A stretch of 45,120 nt of DNA, taken from the NCBI GenBank assembly GCA_022825895.1, contig JAJDVX010000015.1, positions 1 through 45,120 on the forward strand, written 5' to 3'. Positions 25,957 through 33,540 of the stretch are shown here, one piece after another (within the stretch, counting starts at the first letter, position 1; every line of letters begins with the position of its first letter). Below the pieces are notes generated by a model. That model ran no database searches, was not told where the DNA came from, and saw only the letters and a program-made list of their open reading frames with translations. Source of the DNA: Chloroflexota bacterium (GTDB lineage: Bacteria; Chloroflexota; UBA11872). A program made the position numbers and the translations under genes.

Positions 25957-27636
25957 GTGAGGTTTCGGTGGACGGCGCGGCAATTGAACGCGGCGTTGGG
26001 TATCGCCGGAGTGGTCGGGGCTGTGGTGTTGGCCGCTAGCGTTACGCTGTTTGTGAGGCACGACGCCCAAGAAAAGGCCGTGATCCGCGAGGATCCTTAC
26101 TGCTGGTCGGCGCAGCCAGCCGCGCCGGACTTCGAGGCCGCGCCATTTGCCTTCGACCCAGGCGCGCGGGCGCAGGCCTTCGCAACGGTGCTCATGGAGA
26201 ATGACTCACGAGCCGGCTACAGCATGCTGGCGCCCGAGTTTCTTCCGTCCGACACGCTCTGCGAGTACCCCCTGGAGGCGCTCTGGCGCCAGCAGGTGTA
26301 CGGGCTGGACCCCAGCGACTATCTCTTCGAGGCAAGCGTGCAGATCGATAGCAGCGCGTCGATCGTATTTTCACCGCTCAACGACGAACTGAGCCTTTGG
26401 TTGCGCGTGATTCCCTCACCGTGGGATGACCGCCCCTGGGAAGCCGCCCCGGTGCGCGTCTCGCTATTGCGTGACGGACGGGTCGTTCGATTCGAACCGG
26501 ACCACGCGGAACGAGAACTTGGACCGTTGCCGAGGCTTCTGCCTCCACCGTACGCGGATCTCACCGCATTCGAGGAGATTGCGGTCACGCTGGGAGAGGC
26601 TCCGTGGCAGGTGGGCGGCACGTTGACTGTGCCGAAAGGTCCGGGGCCGTATCCGGCCGTAGTTCTCGTCCAGGGACAGAGTCTGCGTCCTGACCGTGAC
26701 GGGACATTCGCCGCCACCAAGAAGAACCGCGACCTGGCCTGGGGGCTGGCGAGCCGGGGTATTGCCACGTTGCGGTACGACCAACGCACGTGGACACACG
26801 CGCTGGCCTTTGCGCGGCAGGACGAGTTCACCATCGACGACGAGTACGTGCTGGACGCGCTGGCCGCAATCGAAGCCTTGCGCCAGACGTCGCGAGTCGA
26901 CCCGGCCCGAATTTATGTCCTCGGCCTGAGCCTTGGAGGCTTCGTGGCGCCGCGAATCGCCCGGCAGGCACCTGACCTGGCTGGTGTCATTGTGGCCTCA
27001 GCGCCCAGTGGCGGGTTTCGGCAGAGCAGGGTTCGAGCCCTTGAGCGGGAGCTAAGCACCATCAGGACCAAGGATCCGGCAGATCCATCGGCAGCCTTCC
27101 TGCAACGCATCATCGACCGGACCCGGGCGCAGGTTGCGGACGTTGAGGCCCTGGCGGCCGGCGAAGCCGTGATGCCGGACATATCCGTGCGACCGTCGTA
27201 CCACCTTGACCTGGCGGCGTACCGTCCCGAGGAGACCGCGCGCGATCTGACAGTGCCGCTGCTGATCCTTCACAGCAACGCCGACACGCGCCTGACGCAA
27301 GACGATGCGATGGGCTGGGTCCGTGGGCTGCAGGGACACCAGGACGTAGTCTTTCGCTTATACGCCGACCTCAGTCACGGGTTGGTGGACTTCACGGCGG
27401 GGACCGGGCCGGACTTGCGGCCGCATGGCTATGTCGGCGCTGAGGTGATCGAGGACATCGCGGCCTGGATCGGCGGCGCGCGGCCCGAGCTGCCGTGTAT
27501 CGGCACGCCAGGCTGGCGGGCGGGGTGCCGCGGAGGCATGGCCCCCAGTGGCGCCTTTGGCCGTGACGTGATGCAACCAAGACGAGCCAGACCGAAAGTG
27601 CTGTCCTCCCGGCAGCCGCGCCGCCTGTTGAAGTAG
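25957..27636 (+). CDS. Membrane-anchored alpha/beta hydrolase, paralogue 4 of 5
   Basis: A 559-residue copy from the chosen GTG. A membrane helix (about 12-33) is followed by the DUF3887-like region (APFAFDPGARAQAFATVL) and the hydrolase domain with S325 (VLGLSLGG), D443 (SNADT) and H474. The oxyanion segment is LVQGQSLRPDRDG. Cysteines C49/C102 and C514/C524 match the other copies. The start is chosen because VRFRWTAR aligns with the N-termini of copies 3 and 5 and GGAGAG lies just upstream; a GTG 27 bases earlier is the alternative. After the conserved CRGG end, the frame runs on for about 30 basic residues into the remnant of the reductase gene, so the tail is probably not native. Confidence 0.85.
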   Translation: MRFRWTARQLNAALGIAGVVGAVVLAASVTLFVRHDAQEKAVIREDPYCWSAQPAAPDFEAAPFAFDPGARAQAFATVLMENDSRAGYSMLAPEFLPSDTLCEYPLEALWRQQVYGLDPSDYLFEASVQIDSSASIVFSPLNDELSLWLRVIPSPWDDRPWEAAPVRVSLLRDGRVVRFEPDHAERELGPLPRLLPPPYADLTAFEEIAVTLGEAPWQVGGTLTVPKGPGPYPAVVLVQGQSLRPDRDGTFAATKKNRDLAWGLASRGIATLRYDQRTWTHALAFARQDEFTIDDEYVLDALAAIEALRQTSRVDPARIYVLGLSLGGFVAPRIARQAPDLAGVIVASAPSGGFRQSRVRALERELSTIRTKDPADPSAAFLQRIIDRTRAQVADVEALAAGEAVMPDISVRPSYHLDLAAYRPEETARDLTVPLLILHSNADTRLTQDDAMGWVRGLQGHQDVVFRLYADLSHGLVDFTAGTGPDLRPHGYVGAEVIEDIAAWIGGARPELPCIGTPGWRAGCRGGMAPSGAFGRDVMQPRRARPKVLSSRQPRRLLK

Positions 27637-27770
27637 ACCTTGATCGTTTGGAACGTGGTGATGCCGCCATCGAGAGCCTGCCGGACCGGTCGAATGCCGC
27701 CGGTTTCCTAACAGCCCACGCACAGGGCGCTGACGCGCTCGCCCGTTGCCCTCGGACTCCGCATTTCCAT
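27627..27770 (-). pseudogene. Decayed 5' fragment of the aldo/keto reductase gene
   Basis: Read on the minus strand this begins MEMRSPRATGERVSALCVGC, then a stop codon where the intact gene has W21, then ETGG. About 12 codons (QAWGDFPAWDGV of the intact copy) are missing. The remainder, VRQALDGGITTFQTIKVY, stays in frame with VQQAFDAGITTFDTAEVY of the intact reductase. Similarity ends near codon 60 of the intact gene. The fragment sits head-to-head with hydrolase paralogue 5 as the intact gene sits with paralogue 4, which points to duplication of a reductase-5'-end plus hydrolase unit. Its 3' end overlaps the stop of paralogue 4. Confidence 0.85.
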
Positions 27771-27864
27771 GGCTGATCACTCGAGGCCAGACGTCGAGCC
27801 GCTCGCCGGTTGCGCTGACCTTGGGCCAGAATCCGGCGCCGTCGGACAGGACACCAGGTTGACA

Positions 27865-29397
27865 GTGCGGCTGAGGCCCACGAATTGGCTGCATCTTGCC
27901 GCGTGGTGGACGCACGTTGTGGTGGCGGTGGGATTAGGGATATTCGGCGGAGCGGTCGCCGTGCTGGTGAGCATCGTCCTCATCTTCGATGCCGTCACCA
28001 CGACAGCTTGCGAGGCGGCGACGCCCGCGCCACCCAACTTCACGGTGGATCCGTTTGCGTTTGACCCGGAGGCACGCGCGCGGAAGTTCGTGCGGGCCAT
28101 GGCAGACGACGAGTTTCAGGCTGCGTACGAGATGCTGGCTCCGGAGCAGTGGGGCGCGGACTCGCTGTGCTCAGCCGGCTTGGAGGGGTTCTGGCAGACG
28201 GTGGCCAGCGAGGGTGACACCACGCTCGTCGCGGTTGATCTGTCCGATCAGCCGTTCTTCGGCGCCATGTACAACCGGCTGGATTTGACGCTCCGGCTGA
28301 CGCTCGCCACGCCCGAGGGCCCGCGCGAGATTCATGTCGAACTCAATCTCCTATCAGACGGACGAATTGCCGGCTATCGAGTCAATGAGGCCATGGGGGA
28401 ACTCGATAGAGCAACTGGATTCCCACCGCCGCCGTACGCCGAGTTGGACAACTTCGAGGACTTCGAGGTTGTGGTGGGACAGGCTCCGTGGGAATTGCCG
28501 GGAATCATTACGATCCCAGTCGGCTCGGGGCCGTTTCCAGCCGTTGTGCTCGCGGGTGGCAAAGACCTCGACGGCACTGGAGTAATGACCAAACTGAGTC
28601 GAGATGAAGCGTGGGGGCTGGCAACTCGCGGAGTGGCCAGCCTGCGCTTCGATCGGCGTACGCACGCCCATGCATTGGAAACGGCGCGGCAGCAAGAGTT
28701 CACCATTGACGACGAACTGGTTGATGACACGCTGGCAGCGGTTGAAATCCTCCGGCGGACTCCACGGATAGATCCCGGACGGGTCTATGTCTCGGGCGTC
28801 AGTCTTGCCGGCTTTGCGGCGCCAATGGTCGGGCTGCGCGACCCATCTATCGCCGGTCTGATCATCGCGGTGGCGCCAAGCGGACTGCTTCACGACTGGG
28901 TGTGGCGCCACAGCCAATATCGATTGGGCCTCGATGGCGACGTGACGGCTCTCGATCAGGGCTCAATTCGATCAGCGAAGGCCCTCTCGGAATCGATCAG
29001 CGCGTGGGTCGCCGGGGGAGCGGCGCCGCAAGACATAGCGGTTAAACGAAGCTACTACGCCCATTTGAGCACCTACCGGCCGGAGGACGCCGCCTACCGA
29101 CTGCCGATGCCGATCTTCGTCATTTCGGTAGAAAGGGACCGCACCGTGCCTCCCGAGGATGCGGAAACCTGGATTGAGAGCCTCCGCCTTCGGCGAAATG
29201 TTGCGTTTCGCCTTTATCGCGGCCACACCCACGCGTTGGTGAACGAGCTTAGTCTGACCAAGTCCAGCTCCGATATGGGTGTACACATGAGTTGGGACGT
29301 CATATCGGACATGGCGACTTGGATAAGTGGCCAGTGGCCCGACCGCCAGTGTGCTGACCAGGAAGCTTGGAATGCGGGGTGTCGCGGTGGACATTAG
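27865..29397 (+). CDS. Membrane-anchored alpha/beta hydrolase, paralogue 5 of 5
   Basis: A 510-residue copy from the chosen GTG. The N-terminus VRLRPTNWLHLAAWWTH aligns with MRIQPGTWRLRAAWFTH of copy 3, and the first cysteine pair then falls at C49/C102 as in copies 3 and 4. A longer reading from an ATG at 27769 would start inside the reductase remnant and is rejected. A membrane helix (about 16-42), the DUF3887-like region and the hydrolase domain follow. The nucleophile S313 sits in VSGVSLAG, with alanine in place of the last glycine. D425 and H456 are kept, and C496/C506 close the protein just before its end. Confidence 0.82.
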   Translation: MRLRPTNWLHLAAWWTHVVVAVGLGIFGGAVAVLVSIVLIFDAVTTTACEAATPAPPNFTVDPFAFDPEARARKFVRAMADDEFQAAYEMLAPEQWGADSLCSAGLEGFWQTVASEGDTTLVAVDLSDQPFFGAMYNRLDLTLRLTLATPEGPREIHVELNLLSDGRIAGYRVNEAMGELDRATGFPPPPYAELDNFEDFEVVVGQAPWELPGIITIPVGSGPFPAVVLAGGKDLDGTGVMTKLSRDEAWGLATRGVASLRFDRRTHAHALETARQQEFTIDDELVDDTLAAVEILRRTPRIDPGRVYVSGVSLAGFAAPMVGLRDPSIAGLIIAVAPSGLLHDWVWRHSQYRLGLDGDVTALDQGSIRSAKALSESISAWVAGGAAPQDIAVKRSYYAHLSTYRPEDAAYRLPMPIFVISVERDRTVPPEDAETWIESLRLRRNVAFRLYRGHTHALVNELSLTKSSSDMGVHMSWDVISDMATWISGQWPDRQCADQEAWNAGCRGGH

Positions 29398-29521
29398 CCG
29401 CCCGGCTCGTGGCGGGACGAGGACACGGCGCACCACGCGAGGCGCGAGGCGTGGGCAGCCTGCTTCGGATGACGCATGCATCGTGTCGAGGGCTTCCGCC
29501 CTTAGCGAGAGGTAGTTGCTG

Positions 29522-30100
29522 ATGCCGGATCGGGATCGAGCCGACCGCAAGGCGGCCAGCCACCGGTATGTTGCCTTGCTACGCGGCATCAACGTGGGCG
29601 GCGGAAACAAGCTGCTCAAGGGCGAGTTGGTGGAGATATTCGCGGAGGCGGGGTGCCGGGACATCCGGACGTACATCCAGAGTGGCAACGTGGTCTTTCG
29701 AGCGGCCCCGTCGCTTGTCGACGGCCTGTCGGCGCGTATCACAGCCGCGATCGCTTCGAGCCACGGGTATCAGATTCCGGTCGTCATTCGGACGGGGGCG
29801 GATTTCGCCAAGGTTGTCAGCGGTAACCCGTTCCTGGCCGAGGGCGCGGATCCGGGCAAGCTTCACGTTGGATTCCTCGCCGAGACGCCGGATCCGGCAC
29901 GGGTGGCGACGCTCGATCCGGATCGCTCGCCGCCTGACGCCTTTGAGCTGCGAGGAAACCAGGTCTTCCTGCACTATCCCGCCGGCGTCGCGCGGTCGAA
30001 GCTCGACAACGCGTACTTTGACCGCACGTTGGGGATGGTCTGCACCATTCGCAACTGGCGCACTGTTTGCAGGCTTCGCGAGATGGCCAGCGGCGCTTGA
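29522..30100 (+). CDS. DUF1697 family protein
   Basis: A 192-residue cytosolic protein of the DUF1697 family, recognisable from YVALLRGINVGGGNKL near the start, TYIQSGNVVF, and the C-terminal LGMVCTIRNWRTV. The family is widespread in bacteria and has no established function. GAGAGG about nine bases before the ATG supports the start over a TTG two codons earlier. It follows the last hydrolase by 124 bases and ends just before a long GC-rich hairpin that separates it from the convergent secreted-protein gene. Confidence 0.9.
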   Translation: MPDRDRADRKAASHRYVALLRGINVGGGNKLLKGELVEIFAEAGCRDIRTYIQSGNVVFRAAPSLVDGLSARITAAIASSHGYQIPVVIRTGADFAKVVSGNPFLAEGADPGKLHVGFLAETPDPARVATLDPDRSPPDAFELRGNQVFLHYPAGVARSKLDNAYFDRTLGMVCTIRNWRTVCRLREMASGA

Positions 30101-30123
30101 GGGCGGCGGTTCCCGCAAAGGAA

Positions 30124-30162
30124 GCCGCGGGGCCGGTGCCTGGTCGGCACAGGCCCCGCGGC
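30124..30162. terminator. Long GC hairpin between convergent genes
   Basis: The outer 11-bp perfect stem GCCGCGGGGCC/GGCCCCGCGGC encloses an inner GTGCC-TGGTC-GGCAC stem, giving about 16 paired bases with one mismatch. It lies between two genes that face each other. There is no T-tract on either side, so it is a probable bidirectional terminator by position and stability only. Confidence 0.65.
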
Positions 30163-30205
30163 CGGCGGGAGTGGCGCTAGTCGCGCAGGGGGAGGGAGTG
30201 CGCGG

Positions 30206-31021
30206 CTAGGCCGTAGCTGGGGTTGCTCCGATCGGCAGGGTTACCTTGTCCGCGCCTGCTCCGGCGCCTCGGTAATGGCGACCGTGTCCGCGGCCACAGT
30301 CGCGGGACCCGGACTTGCCTCGACCTTTCATGTGGGCGCCGCCCTCGGCCTCCAGGGCCGATTCGATGCGCTCGCGCATTGACTCGCGGAGTTCGTCGGC
30401 CTTGTCGGCGTCGACGCGGCCGTTTTCGATCGCCGTGGTCAGGCGCGTTTCGAAGGCCTCCATCGCGGTGTCCGTCACCGCGGTGACGTCGCCGTCGGCT
30501 TCCTCAATGATGGCGGACAGGCTGTCGCCGTCGGAGAGCCTGGTTCGGATGTCCTCGACGGACACACCGGTGGCTTCCGAGACGATGCCGACCAACCCGA
30601 CGCCCTTGCCGCCGACGCGGCCGAGGCCCAGGCCTCGCTTGCCTTGATACGTGCCGTCCAGCCAGTCGCGGACACGTTGCTCGGCGGCGGCCTTGTAGTC
30701 ATCCACCTGGTCGGACTCAAGCCGGCCGGCTTCCACCAGTGCGGCGACCTTGTCATCAAGTCCTGTCAGCGCCGCTGTGACCACGGCTTCCAGGTCGCCG
30801 CCTTCGGCTTCGATGATGTCCGCCAGCGACTCACCGCCCTGCAATCGAGTTCGTATTTCTTCCGTGCTGAGGCCGGTCTGTTCCTCGATTGCGGTCAGCG
30901 CGTCGGACTTTCCGACGCCGCGGCCAAGGCCTCCATGCGCGAGTACCGCGCTGACCGTGACGGCGGTCAACAGAACGACAGCTGCCACCGCCGCAGCGAG
31001 GGTTCGAATACGGAGTCTCAC
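30206..31021 (-). CDS. Secreted protein with two ~80-residue repeats
   Basis: A 271-residue exported protein. A signal peptide with a long hydrophobic core (about 8-27) is probably cleaved after VLAHG. Two homologous repeats follow, at about 42-122 and 145-224. Each starts E(E/A)TG(L/V)S(T/V)E(E/D)IRTRL, continues with a SL(A/S)(D/A)IIE segment and ends in a helix rich in Asp, Glu and Arg. A Gly/His/Arg-rich tail (GRGHGRHYRG) precedes the C-terminus. A perfect AGGAGG before the GTG fixes the start. No enzymatic motif is seen. It lies downstream of the response regulator on the same strand with three TGCAY boxes between them, so it is probably a direct target. Function is unknown. Confidence 0.82.
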   Translation of the reverse strand: MRLRIRTLAAAVAAVVLLTAVTVSAVLAHGGLGRGVGKSDALTAIEEQTGLSTEEIRTRLQGGESLADIIEAEGGDLEAVVTAALTGLDDKVAALVEAGRLESDQVDDYKAAAEQRVRDWLDGTYQGKRGLGLGRVGGKGVGLVGIVSEATGVSVEDIRTRLSDGDSLSAIIEEADGDVTAVTDTAMEAFETRLTTAIENGRVDADKADELRESMRERIESALEAEGGAHMKGRGKSGSRDCGRGHGRHYRGAGAGADKVTLPIGATPATA

Positions 31022-31100
31022 GACGCCTCCTTTCGCAAGCGCCGGCCAATGCGAGGCCAGCACAACGTTTACGAAAGGCAGTGTTGGGGCGGCTGATGGA

Positions 31101-31133
31101 CGCGCGATGCACGGCCCATGCGAGTTCCGTGCA
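31101..31133 (-). promoter_or_regulatory. Three 11-bp-spaced TGCAY boxes upstream of the secreted-protein gene
   Basis: Read on the minus strand, TGCAC, CGCAT and TGCAT begin at 31133, 31122 and 31111, exactly 11 bases apart. The middle copy has one mismatch. The minus-strand reading fits TGCAY better than the plus strand does, so the repeats point towards the secreted-protein gene 80 bases away. Tandem 11-bp direct repeats are the usual binding layout of OmpR/PhoB response regulators. Confidence 0.7.
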
Positions 31134-31159
31134 TTTTTTCCGCGGTGCGTTTCGGGGAT

Positions 31160-31858
31160 CTACTCGTCGCTGGGCTGGGCGAATCGATAGCCCACGCCAG
31201 GCACCGTGAGCACAAAGCGTGGACGCGACGACACGGGTTCAATCCGCCTGCGCAGATTGCGAATGTGGCTGTCGATAGAACGCGGCAACGTGGGGCGATC
31301 GTCATCCACGATGCGTTCAACCAGGGCCTCTCGTGTAAACACGCGTCCGGGATGGCGCATCAGCGAGGCCAGCAGATCAAACTGCACCTTTGTTAGGGGG
31401 ATCGTTTCGCCGTCGCGTCGAACCTGGCGGGTGCCGGGGTCCAACGTCATGCCGCCGACGCGAAGCGGTCCGTCGTCCGGCTCCTCTGTAGAAGCTCGTC
31501 GCAGCAGCGCATGAATTCGGGCCACGACTTCACGGATGTCGAATGGCTTGGTGACGTAGTCATCAGCGCCGATCTGCAGGCCCACAACTTTGTCGGTAAT
31601 GTCGTCGCGGGCGGTCAGCATGAGAACCGGGATGTTCGATTCGGCTCGGAGTTGACGGCAGACATCCAGACCCTGGACATCAGGCAGCATCAAGTCCAGC
31701 ACCACGGCGTTGGGCCGGCGCTGGCGGGCCAGCCGCAGGGCCTCGGCGCCGTCACCGGCGGTAATGACACTGAATCCATCGCGCTCCAGGTAGGCGCGAA
31801 CGACCCGCCGGATGTCGGGCTCGTCGTCAACCACCAGGATTAGTCCCGAACTTGCCAT
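31160..31858 (-). CDS. OmpR/PhoB-family response regulator
   Basis: A 232-residue DNA-binding response regulator. The receiver domain has the acidic pair D11-D12, phosphoacceptor D55 (VVLDLMLPD), T82 and K104 (TKPFD). The C-terminal winged helix (about 135-230) shows LTKVQFDLLASLMRHPG, the recognition-helix region PRSIDSHIRNLRRRIE and the closing VPGVGYRF. The ATG two residues before the first strand is preferred to a longer reading. It is divergent from its probable kinase, an unusual arrangement for this type of pair. Candidate binding boxes lie in the shared intergenic region and downstream before the secreted-protein gene. Confidence 0.94.
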   Translation of the reverse strand: MASSGLILVVDDEPDIRRVVRAYLERDGFSVITAGDGAEALRLARQRRPNAVVLDLMLPDVQGLDVCRQLRAESNIPVLMLTARDDITDKVVGLQIGADDYVTKPFDIREVVARIHALLRRASTEEPDDGPLRVGGMTLDPGTRQVRRDGETIPLTKVQFDLLASLMRHPGRVFTREALVERIVDDDRPTLPRSIDSHIRNLRRRIEPVSSRPRFVLTVPGVGYRFAQPSDE

Positions 31859-31979
31859 GCCGGGTTCTGCCGACCTGTCGTCATTAGACTCGATACCTTC
31901 GATTCTTACACGAGATTTCGGCGATGCCGGTTGCCAGCACCAGGCGCCCTGCTCCACGGTGCGTCTGCGATGGACTGCG

Positions 31980-32012
31980 TGCATAGCGCCTGCATACGGC
32001 ATGCACGCGCGG
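31980..32012 (+). promoter_or_regulatory. Three 11-bp-spaced TGCAY boxes in the regulator/kinase intergenic region
   Basis: TGCATAGCGCC, TGCATACGGCA and TGCACGCGCGG follow each other directly, with TGCAY starting at 31980, 31991 and 32002. The plus-strand reading fits the consensus and points to the kinase gene. A TACGCT that could be a -10 lies 15 bases after the last box start. The site is also 122 bases upstream of the response-regulator start. Confidence 0.72.
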
Positions 32013-32067
32013 TCGATACGCTCACGATTGGATGGAATCCGATACCGAGCCGGAGGGCGGCCGAGCG

Positions 32068-33438
32068 ATGAGCCTGCGTGTGCGTTTGACGCTGGCGTTC
32101 GTGGCCGTGTCCCTGGTTGCTGTCGGAGTTACGGCACTGCTGATCAATCGGTCAATCGCCGCCAGCTTTCACCGCTACGCCACCAACGTTCGCGAGCGGC
32201 AGCAGTTGGCCGTCGCCGAGCAACTCGGCCTTGCCTACGGCGCCAACGGCACGTTTCAGTTGCGCCGGGGCGGACCCGGCCGAGGTTTGCCCTACCTGGT
32301 TGTGGATCACAACGGTGCAATTGTCGGCGGGAACGTCGAGCTTGGCCGGTTGAACCAGCCTCCCGATCTTGAGCACTGGCGGCCGATTCCCGTTGAATCC
32401 GACGGCCGGGCCGTGGCCACGGCCTACTTTGCCGACGTTGGAAGCGGAGGCCTGCCACGCGAGGTCCTGGCGCAGCTTCGATTCGCCGAGGATGTCTTCC
32501 TTCGAGAAATCGGCATTGCGCTGCTGCTGGCCTTACTGGCCGGCGCGGGTGCGGCGGTGGCCGTGGCTGTCTACCTGGCGCGGCAGATCACGCGCCCGGT
32601 GCGCACCTTGCGAGAATCCGCGGAGGCCATAGCCCAGGGAGATCTCTCCCGCCGCACCGGCATTCGGCGGACCGACGACATCGGCGCGCTGGCGCGATCA
32701 TTCGACCAGATGACGGAAACGCTGGAGCGCAACGAGGAGTCGCGCCGCCAGCTCTTCGCGGACATCGCGCACGAGTTGCGAACGCCGCTCGCCGTGATTC
32801 GCAGCACCGTCCAGGCGCTGGGTGACGGGGTCTACAAGCCCAGCGCAACCCATGTTGAAACCGTTATGCGGCGCGTCGACATGTTGACCCAGCTCATCAA
32901 CGACATTCGCGACCTCTCACTGGCGGACGTCGGCCAGTTAAGGCTTGAGACGACAAGCGTTTCGGCTCGTTCGCTCTTGGAGGCGGCCCGCGAACGCCAT
33001 GCCCCGCAGGCCGCGGAGCGCGAACTGACGCTTAACAGCGAGAACACCGCTGGCGACGTAACGCTTCTGGTTGACCGGACCCGGATTGACCAGGCTCTCG
33101 ATAATCTGATTCGCAACGCGTCCATCCACACACCTGGCGGCGGAACCATCACGCTTCAAGCACGCCGGTCAACCGACGAACGCGGACGAGCCTGGGTGTC
33201 GCTGGACGTCGTGGACACCGGTCCCGGATTCGATCCGGAAGAACTGCAACGTGTGTTCGACCGGTTTTATCGCGCGGATTCCTCGCGCAGCCGGGCGCAA
33301 GGTGGCACCGGGCTGGGCCTGGCCATCGTGCGCGGTATCGCACGGGCGCATGGGGGTGAGGCTTTCGCCCGCAACAACACCAACGGTCCCGGCGCTACGG
33401 TGAGTCTTCGCCTTCCAATCGAGGTCGAGACGACTTGA
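32068..33438 (+). CDS. Membrane sensor histidine kinase
   Basis: A 456-residue kinase of the BaeS/BasS-like group. TM1 is at about 5-27, followed by an extracytoplasmic sensor of roughly 115 residues and TM2 at about 152-175. A HAMP domain (ARQITRPVRTLRESAEAIAQGD), a dimerisation domain with H235 (FADIAHELRTPL) and an ATPase domain with N-box DNLIRNASIHT, G1 DTGPGF and G2 GTGLGLAIV complete the protein. GGAGG nine bases before this ATG decides the start; an in-frame ATG 36 bases earlier has none. The sensor region has no recognised ligand-binding motif. It is divergent from the response regulator and upstream of the exporter genes. Confidence 0.92.
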   Translation: MSLRVRLTLAFVAVSLVAVGVTALLINRSIAASFHRYATNVRERQQLAVAEQLGLAYGANGTFQLRRGGPGRGLPYLVVDHNGAIVGGNVELGRLNQPPDLEHWRPIPVESDGRAVATAYFADVGSGGLPREVLAQLRFAEDVFLREIGIALLLALLAGAGAAVAVAVYLARQITRPVRTLRESAEAIAQGDLSRRTGIRRTDDIGALARSFDQMTETLERNEESRRQLFADIAHELRTPLAVIRSTVQALGDGVYKPSATHVETVMRRVDMLTQLINDIRDLSLADVGQLRLETTSVSARSLLEAARERHAPQAAERELTLNSENTAGDVTLLVDRTRIDQALDNLIRNASIHTPGGGTITLQARRSTDERGRAWVSLDVVDTGPGFDPEELQRVFDRFYRADSSRSRAQGGTGLGLAIVRGIARAHGGEAFARNNTNGPGATVSLRLPIEVETT

Positions 33439-33464
33439 CCATCCCGCGTGTCGGAGGCTGCGAG

Positions 33465-33508
33465 TGCATGGGAGTTGCACGGCTCATGCACATCACTTGC
33501 ATTACTCC
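33465..33508 (+). promoter_or_regulatory. Four 11-bp-spaced TGCAY boxes upstream of the exporter operon
   Basis: Four consecutive 11-base units begin TGCAT, TGCAC, TGCAC and TGCAT at 33465, 33476, 33487 and 33498. All match TGCAY on the plus strand. A possible -10, TACTAA (33511-33516), lies 13 bases after the last box start, so the boxes cover the -35 region as at PhoB-activated promoters. The adaptor gene starts 33 bases after the array. Confidence 0.78.
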
Positions 33509-33540
33509 GGTACTAAGCTCCGCGAAAGACGAGACCTCCC

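Noticed and set aside
31107..31139. ATGCACGG...CCGTGCAT hairpin followed by TTTTTT, resembling a plus-strand terminator
   Set aside because: No plus-strand gene ends nearby. The symmetry is explained by the 11-bp-spaced TGCAY boxes read on the minus strand.
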